From Bacteroidetes bacterium 43-93 (GTDB taxonomy: Bacteria > Bacteroidota > Bacteroidia > Chitinophagales > Chitinophagaceae): a stretch of DNA of 36,012 nucleotides. Positions 32,119 through 36,012 of the stretch are shown piece by piece; the stretch's first letter is position 1; each line of letters begins with the position of its first letter. A program made the position numbers and the translations under genes. The notes under the pieces were generated by a model that was not told the DNA's origin, searched no databases, and worked only from the letters and a program-made list of their open reading frames with translations. The stretch spans positions 1 through 36,012 of the forward strand of contig MKUO01000024.1 in assembly GCA_001897855.1 (NCBI GenBank), given 5' to 3'.

Positions 32119-32388
32119 CTATGCACGCTGTGCGTATTCTGACACGCAGCCGTGTATGATATTCCTGAATTCGACAATCAATTCATCAGTATAGATATTG
32201 CCTTCTGCGCGCAATTTCTTTACCAGCTTGATGGCCGCCAGCATTAGAGATTGATTGATCTCCTGCATATTGTTGATGAGCTGGCCTACGTATTCATAGG
32301 AGCTTGAACCTCCTATCTTTACCTGCCTTTCTACCACGAACTTCGAAAAGCGGGTAAATACTGCTAATGATGCTTCTTTGTTCTTCAT
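32119..32388 (-). CDS. Small helical hypothetical protein
   Basis: The protein has 89 residues from the ATG at 32388 and I do not recognise the family. A 19-codon upstream extension in the same frame is His/Thr/Asn-rich and comes from the AC-rich leader, so it was left out. The sequence is mostly helical and charged, without signal peptide or membrane helix. A basic N-terminal part (KNKEASLAVFTRFSKFVVERQ) is followed by two helices (YVGQLINNMQEINQSLMLAAIKLVKKLRAEG and TDELIVEFRNIIHGCVSEYAQ). It has its own promoter and lies downstream of the usher-like gene's terminator, so it is probably independent. Confidence 0.65.
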   Translation of the reverse strand: MKNKEASLAVFTRFSKFVVERQVKIGGSSSYEYVGQLINNMQEINQSLMLAAIKLVKKLRAEGNIYTDELIVEFRNIIHGCVSEYAQRA

Positions 32389-32433
32389 GTGCGTGTGGTG
32401 TTTGTGATTTGTTGTGTTGTGTGTGTGAGAATA

Positions 32434-32465
32434 CAAATATTGCATCTATACCTACCCATTGCAAA
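32434..32465 (-). promoter_or_regulatory. Promoter of the small helical protein, AC-rich leader
   Basis: On the - strand TTTG (32462-32465) and AATATTTG (32434-32441, one mismatch) are 20 nt apart. The predicted leader of about 40 nt (32389-32430) is almost only A and C. Confidence 0.55.
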
Positions 32466-32529
32466 AAAACCGCATCCGTTAACCACGTCTTTGCAAGCCG
32501 TTAACGAGCGATTAACAAATAATAACATG

Positions 32530-32554
32530 AAAAAAGCCCGCGAAAACGAGCTTT
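32530..32554 (-). terminator. Terminator of the usher-like gene
   Basis: On the - strand AAAGCTCG pairs imperfectly with CG-GGGCTTT around a T-rich loop and runs into six T. Confidence 0.7.
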
Positions 32555-32579
32555 GGAAAGTTATAATGACAATGTACTA

Positions 32580-35357
32580 TTAGTCTTTTTTACGGATATT
32601 GATGCTACGTTTACGCTGCCTGATCTCGAAATAAATGGTCTTTTCATCATTGTTCTTCAGGTCTGCCGGTTGGGTAAATGTTGAAGGGCGGAAGTTTTCG
32701 TCGAAGGCGAGCTGACTGAGCGTTACGTTGTAATTACCACCGGGAAGGTTGAAGTAAAATTCGCCATTCTCATCCGTAAGTGTAGAGTATTTAAGCGTAT
32801 CCTTACTATCTATGCTTTCGGCCATTACTTTGATATTACCCAGCTTGAAGGAGAGGTTGGAGTTCTCATCTATTTCCAGGTTCAGCTTACCTTGCAGCAC
32901 CTTACTTTTCTTATAGGGCACATATGCAATTTGTGAACCTTTTATGGTGAATACCTGCACCGGGCCGTTACTTGGTACCCATCCCTTCACCTTGCTACCA
33001 TAGCCAAAATCAGCCTTGTAATCGCCCTTTTCTATGTTCTTAAATAAAATGCTGCCGTCTTTATCGGTAACAAACAGATTGTCCTTTACCGACAGCATTT
33101 GGCCGCCAATAGGTTCTTCCTGCGGGTTCATGATACCATCACTGTTAGCATCCTTAAACAGTATGATCTTTAATGAAGAGTATTTGCGGATAGCCACAAA
33201 TGGTGCTACCAACCGTACACGCAGAGAAGCCGATACATAAGGAGTAGCCTGTGGCTGATCAATAGGTACGAGACCAATAATATTAAAATCGTAACCGTGC
33301 TTGAAATTAGTATAATTGATGTTCAGCATCACATTGGATGACTTCAAATTATCCGGTTGTGATTTTGCATAGTTGTATTGTGCACGGAAGTTCAGGGAAT
33401 GCTTGAACAAGCTGAGATCAACAAACGGGCTTACAACTACACGTTCGTAAGTTTCTTTCTTCTTTGTGTAGGAAATAAAGTCGTGATAGTAATAAGGGCC
33501 ATTATCGTAACGAAACGACATACCGATCCATTTATATTGAAGATTGCCCTGGTTGCTGTTTACAGTTACCGCAGTAGTATCTTCCTGGCCGGGTATCAAA
33601 CCCCTTCCGTAGTAAGAGTTTAACGTCAGGGCAAGGCGTTTAAAGAATACTATAGAGGCATTGAGGTTCAAATAGTCGAATTCGTATTGTGCAAACTGGC
33701 CGGTATCACTCTGCACCTGCAACTGCTTACCTGCAGATAGCGTAGCAGAACCACCTTTGAAACTGAAACCCGAACGGGCGCCATAGTTTTCTGTCTGCAG
33801 ATTGAATACATCAGAGAACAAAGTAGTATCCTGGTAGAAGTTCTGTTTGCGAAGATTGAACTCATAATAACCACCGGCGAAGAACCTGCCGAATACAAAC
33901 CGCAGATCGTGGCTTTGCAGGCGCTGACCTTTGAATATACCCGGGTAAGAATTACTGTTTTGTAGCACCACGGAGCTAACGTTCAAAAACTTGTTGGCCC
34001 ATAAAAGGTTATAGCCAAAAGATGTACCGGCCATAGAGGTTGCAGTACCGGATACCAATTGCGCGTGCGACTGCTCGATACCAGCGCCTGCACTGATGCT
34101 CAGCTTACCGTTTTGCCCCAGTTTTATATCTCCCTGCTGCTTTATCAAGTAGCTGTTCAGCTGCCTGTCTATATCAAAATTGGCAGTGGCCCCTCCGGAC
34201 AAAAGCACATTTTCTGACAAGCCGCCGTACATATAATTGAGCCCTCCAAGTTTGCTATTACCCGTACGGCTGCTGAGCAGGCTATATACATCCACCTTAT
34301 CCCGCTGAGACCATGCATATCCTATTTTAGCACCATAGCCATCCATATAAAAGTCTGTAAGCTCATTGATATTACCGGCTGTAGCGTGCCAGTTCTGGCC
34401 TATGTATTCGCCACGAATGATGCTATTGTCTGACGCCTGGCCTTTGGAAAGAGTTTTACTGCGAAGGTCAAACGCTACCTTATCTTGCGGAGATATCTCA
34501 ATACCGCCGTGCAAAGCAGCATAGTATTGGATATTATCATCTCCCTGGTAGGTGAAGCCCGTTTCTACCTGCAAAGGCATATCTGCATAAGCAGAGCGGT
34601 GATCTTTTAAAGTATTTCCAAGACGTGAAAATAATTGTGTCAGGTTTACGGTTTCGCCGTTCTCTACCGTTACCTGTACCTTAATTTCTTCTTTCCTCAA
34701 CGATGCCCATTGTTTTTCTGAAATGTGCAGGGGAATATTATAGGTAGTATCTGCGCCCGGAGTCAGGTGAAAAGTTGTTTTATAATTGAGCTCGAGGAAA
34801 GTATTGGAATAGGAAACAATATAGTTATTGGGTGTATTACCCATGTTCTTCAGGTATAATGGGAACTGTACATTGCGTTCATAGCCGGCCTTAACGAAAT
34901 TGGACAAGGGCAGATAGGCTTTGAATTTGGTGAATTCCTTTACCCTTACGCGGAAGGTATCAGTAAGCTTCTCCAGCCCTTCATTCAGGCGATATTCAAT
35001 TTTTACGGTTTCCCATTCCGCAGTTTTGGACTTGGACGGAAGCAAACGAATAGGGATACTGGTGTTACCATTGGCATCGAGGCTAACGGTAATGACTTTT
35101 TGGGTGACCATGTCCCAGCCGGGAGGAGGTGTAATGGTAACCAGTACGCTAATCTTATCCTGCGTAGTATTGGTGATATTGATCGTATTGTAAAGAAAAT
35201 CGCGATTGCCGGATGCCACCAGGGTATCTGCCAGAAGGCTCGTTTTATAAATGGTTTTACTAAGCTGTGCCGATGACTGAAAGACCGATAGCAAGCTGAT
35301 GAGCAATGCCAGGGTGATCTTGACACAATATGGGCTATATGTTTTTTCTCCTCTCAT
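32580..35357 (-). CDS. Large outer-membrane protein with usher-like architecture
   Basis: The protein has 925 residues. The signal peptide spans 1-30 (SSA-Q). Residues ~31-245 look like two Ig/NEW3-type beta-sandwiches (ITNTTQDKISVLVTITPPPGW; FPLYLKNMGNTPNNYIVSYS). Residues ~250-720 are a long run of alternating amphipathic strands (ATAGNINELTDFYMDGYGAKIGY and similar), consistent with a large beta-barrel. Residues ~725-925 are two small beta domains. The first contains an EF-hand-like loop DANSDGIMNPQE (736-747); both resemble SdrD-B/carboxypeptidase-regulatory modules (LTDENGEFYFNLPGGNYNVTL). This order of domains resembles fimbrial ushers. The gene upstream encodes a pilin-like secreted protein. 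I infer a surface-protein assembly role; no family was named with certainty. Confidence 0.7.
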   Translation of the reverse strand: MRGEKTYSPYCVKITLALLISLLSVFQSSAQLSKTIYKTSLLADTLVASGNRDFLYNTINITNTTQDKISVLVTITPPPGWDMVTQKVITVSLDANGNTSIPIRLLPSKSKTAEWETVKIEYRLNEGLEKLTDTFRVRVKEFTKFKAYLPLSNFVKAGYERNVQFPLYLKNMGNTPNNYIVSYSNTFLELNYKTTFHLTPGADTTYNIPLHISEKQWASLRKEEIKVQVTVENGETVNLTQLFSRLGNTLKDHRSAYADMPLQVETGFTYQGDDNIQYYAALHGGIEISPQDKVAFDLRSKTLSKGQASDNSIIRGEYIGQNWHATAGNINELTDFYMDGYGAKIGYAWSQRDKVDVYSLLSSRTGNSKLGGLNYMYGGLSENVLLSGGATANFDIDRQLNSYLIKQQGDIKLGQNGKLSISAGAGIEQSHAQLVSGTATSMAGTSFGYNLLWANKFLNVSSVVLQNSNSYPGIFKGQRLQSHDLRFVFGRFFAGGYYEFNLRKQNFYQDTTLFSDVFNLQTENYGARSGFSFKGGSATLSAGKQLQVQSDTGQFAQYEFDYLNLNASIVFFKRLALTLNSYYGRGLIPGQEDTTAVTVNSNQGNLQYKWIGMSFRYDNGPYYYHDFISYTKKKETYERVVVSPFVDLSLFKHSLNFRAQYNYAKSQPDNLKSSNVMLNINYTNFKHGYDFNIIGLVPIDQPQATPYVSASLRVRLVAPFVAIRKYSSLKIILFKDANSDGIMNPQEEPIGGQMLSVKDNLFVTDKDGSILFKNIEKGDYKADFGYGSKVKGWVPSNGPVQVFTIKGSQIAYVPYKKSKVLQGKLNLEIDENSNLSFKLGNIKVMAESIDSKDTLKYSTLTDENGEFYFNLPGGNYNVTLSQLAFDENFRPSTFTQPADLKNNDEKTIYFEIRQRKRSINIRKKD

Positions 35358-35451
35358 TAATATTACAGCCTGCCGTTGTATTTTTTATGTTGTGTGTTGC
35401 CAAAAGACGGGTCAGTTTGCAGGCTGGTCTTTTTTAAAATCCTCTTTGCGG

Positions 35452-35459
35452 CAAAAATA
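35452..35459 (-). promoter_or_regulatory. -7 box of the usher-like gene
   Basis: On the - strand this reads TATTTTTG, an exact TAnnTTTG, about 94 nt before the ATG. No clear -33 TTTG. Confidence 0.45.
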
Positions 35460-35514
35460 ATAAATCTCGTTTATGCTTTATATACATTTATAATTCGTTA
35501 TGACATTAACCGTT

Positions 35515-35545
35515 ATCTTAAAAAAGAGCCCGTACGGGCTCTTTT
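35515..35545 (-). terminator. Terminator of the pilin-like gene
   Basis: AAAAGAGCCC (35522-35531) and GGGCTCTTTT (35536-35545) form a 10-bp stem with loop GTAC. On the - strand it ends in a run of six T. It lies 27 nt past the stop of the pilin-like gene. Confidence 0.85.
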
Positions 35546-35572
35546 ATTATAAGGGATAAGAGAGAGAGCTGA

Positions 35573-36012
35573 TTAAAGCTGAGTAGCAGTGTACACTACA
35601 TCTGTTGTATAAGTACCTGCAGGGTAGCTGAAGCCAGGTGTTGCCTGGTACATTACGCTGAAGGTTTGGTTACCACCACGGCTACCGTTAGATATCAGGT
35701 TTTGGTTAGCGCTTGTTAAGCCTGCATAAGCTGTAGTAGAGAACGGTGTTGCTACTGTTCCACTGGTAGCGTTTGCACTTACTTTAAGAGCCAGTACACC
35801 GCTTACAGGCATAGTTGGTGCAGGAGTAGTAGACCCTGTATAAGAAAAGTTAGCAGAGCTGGTCTTTACCGTTACGCTGAAGTTCTTGTTAGAACGTACT
35901 TTCAGTTCCTGTGCGCCTGATGTTACACCGTTTGCATAATCATTCACAGTATTGAAAGCCAGGTTAACATCTGCTCCGTTTGCATTACCGCTTCCTGTGA
36001 AGGTAAGTTCGA
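35573..36012 (-). CDS. Secreted pilin-like beta-sandwich protein, 3' part
   Basis: The reading frame is open to the right edge, so the N-terminus lies outside the window; an internal GTG at 35947 is not taken as the start. The visible 146 residues run from ELTFTGSGNANGADVNLAFN through NFSVTVKTSSANFSYTG and ALKVSANATSGTVATPFS to the end GTYTTDVVYTATQL. It is rich in Ser, Thr, Ala and Asn, with alternating beta strands and no Cys, and ends with a strand motif like those of spore coat U/CsuA-type pilins and DUF4402 proteins. It is probably an exported subunit. The usher-like gene follows on the same strand after a terminator. Confidence 0.65.
   Translation of the reverse strand, partial: ELTFTGSGNANGADVNLAFNTVNDYANGVTSGAQELKVRSNKNFSVTVKTSSANFSYTGSTTPAPTMPVSGVLALKVSANATSGTVATPFSTTAYAGLTSANQNLISNGSRGGNQTFSVMYQATPGFSYPAGTYTTDVVYTATQL

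Overview
The window looks like a chromosomal segment of a Bacteroidota bacterium, most likely of the Chitinophagaceae/Sphingobacteriales type. The evidence is a type IX secretion cluster (gldJ-porU-porV), many promoters of the Bacteroidota form (TAnnTTTG at -7, often TTTG 19 bp upstream), a lack of Shine-Dalgarno sequences, and the three-gene NAD(P) transhydrogenase. GC content is moderate by eye. No insertion sequence, prophage, integrase or CRISPR array was seen. This is mostly core chromosome with a few accessory genes.

Layout. 1-2088: an SDR oxidoreductase and an AraC-type regulator, with a 10-bp direct repeat at 21-bp spacing upstream of the SDR gene that could be the regulator's operator. 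2104-3456: a Nudix hydrolase and a CorA transporter whose genes abut exactly. 3597-4619: class I fructose-1,6-bisphosphatase. 4738-7116: an SdpR/SdpI-like pair plus an exported alpha/beta hydrolase behind a palindromic operator. 7167-8390: a leftward operon of ArsR regulator, SRPBCC/AHSA1 protein and VOC protein, with a twin-palindrome promoter. 8423-11297: prfB (RF2, without the usual frameshift) followed by an ABC exporter. 11428-14744: GtrA, a BtrH_N-domain protein, a small HTH-like protein and MurF.

14819-21712: gldJ diverging from porU and porV, the maturation part of the type IX secretion system. PorU is the C25 (gingipain-like) sortase, PorV its outer-membrane shuttle partner, and GldJ a motility/secretion lipoprotein. 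21767-24218: an ABC-F ATPase and a four-helix-bundle (S23-like) gene bracketed by heptamer repeat arrays in opposite orientations. 24286-27215: pntAA-pntAB-pntB. 27302-27832: a small lipoprotein with an EGF-like module.

27892-32018: translation and transcription genes. tRNA-Thr(TGT), Tyr(GTA), Gly(TCC) and Thr(GGT) precede tuf, the same order as thrU-tyrU-glyT-thrT-tufB of E. coli. A class V aminotransferase follows, then tRNA-Trp(CCA), secE and nusG. The ribosomal protein genes (rplK onward) that usually follow nusG are absent, so synteny breaks there. 32119-36012: a small hypothetical protein, a 925-residue usher-like outer-membrane protein, and the 3' part of a secreted pilin-like beta-sandwich gene. 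These last two are the best candidate for a poorly described surface-assembly system.

Several annotated starts were moved because the longer reading frame begins inside a terminator or a -7 promoter box. In five genes the -7 box lies 3-8 nt from the start codon, which suggests leaderless or nearly leaderless mRNAs.
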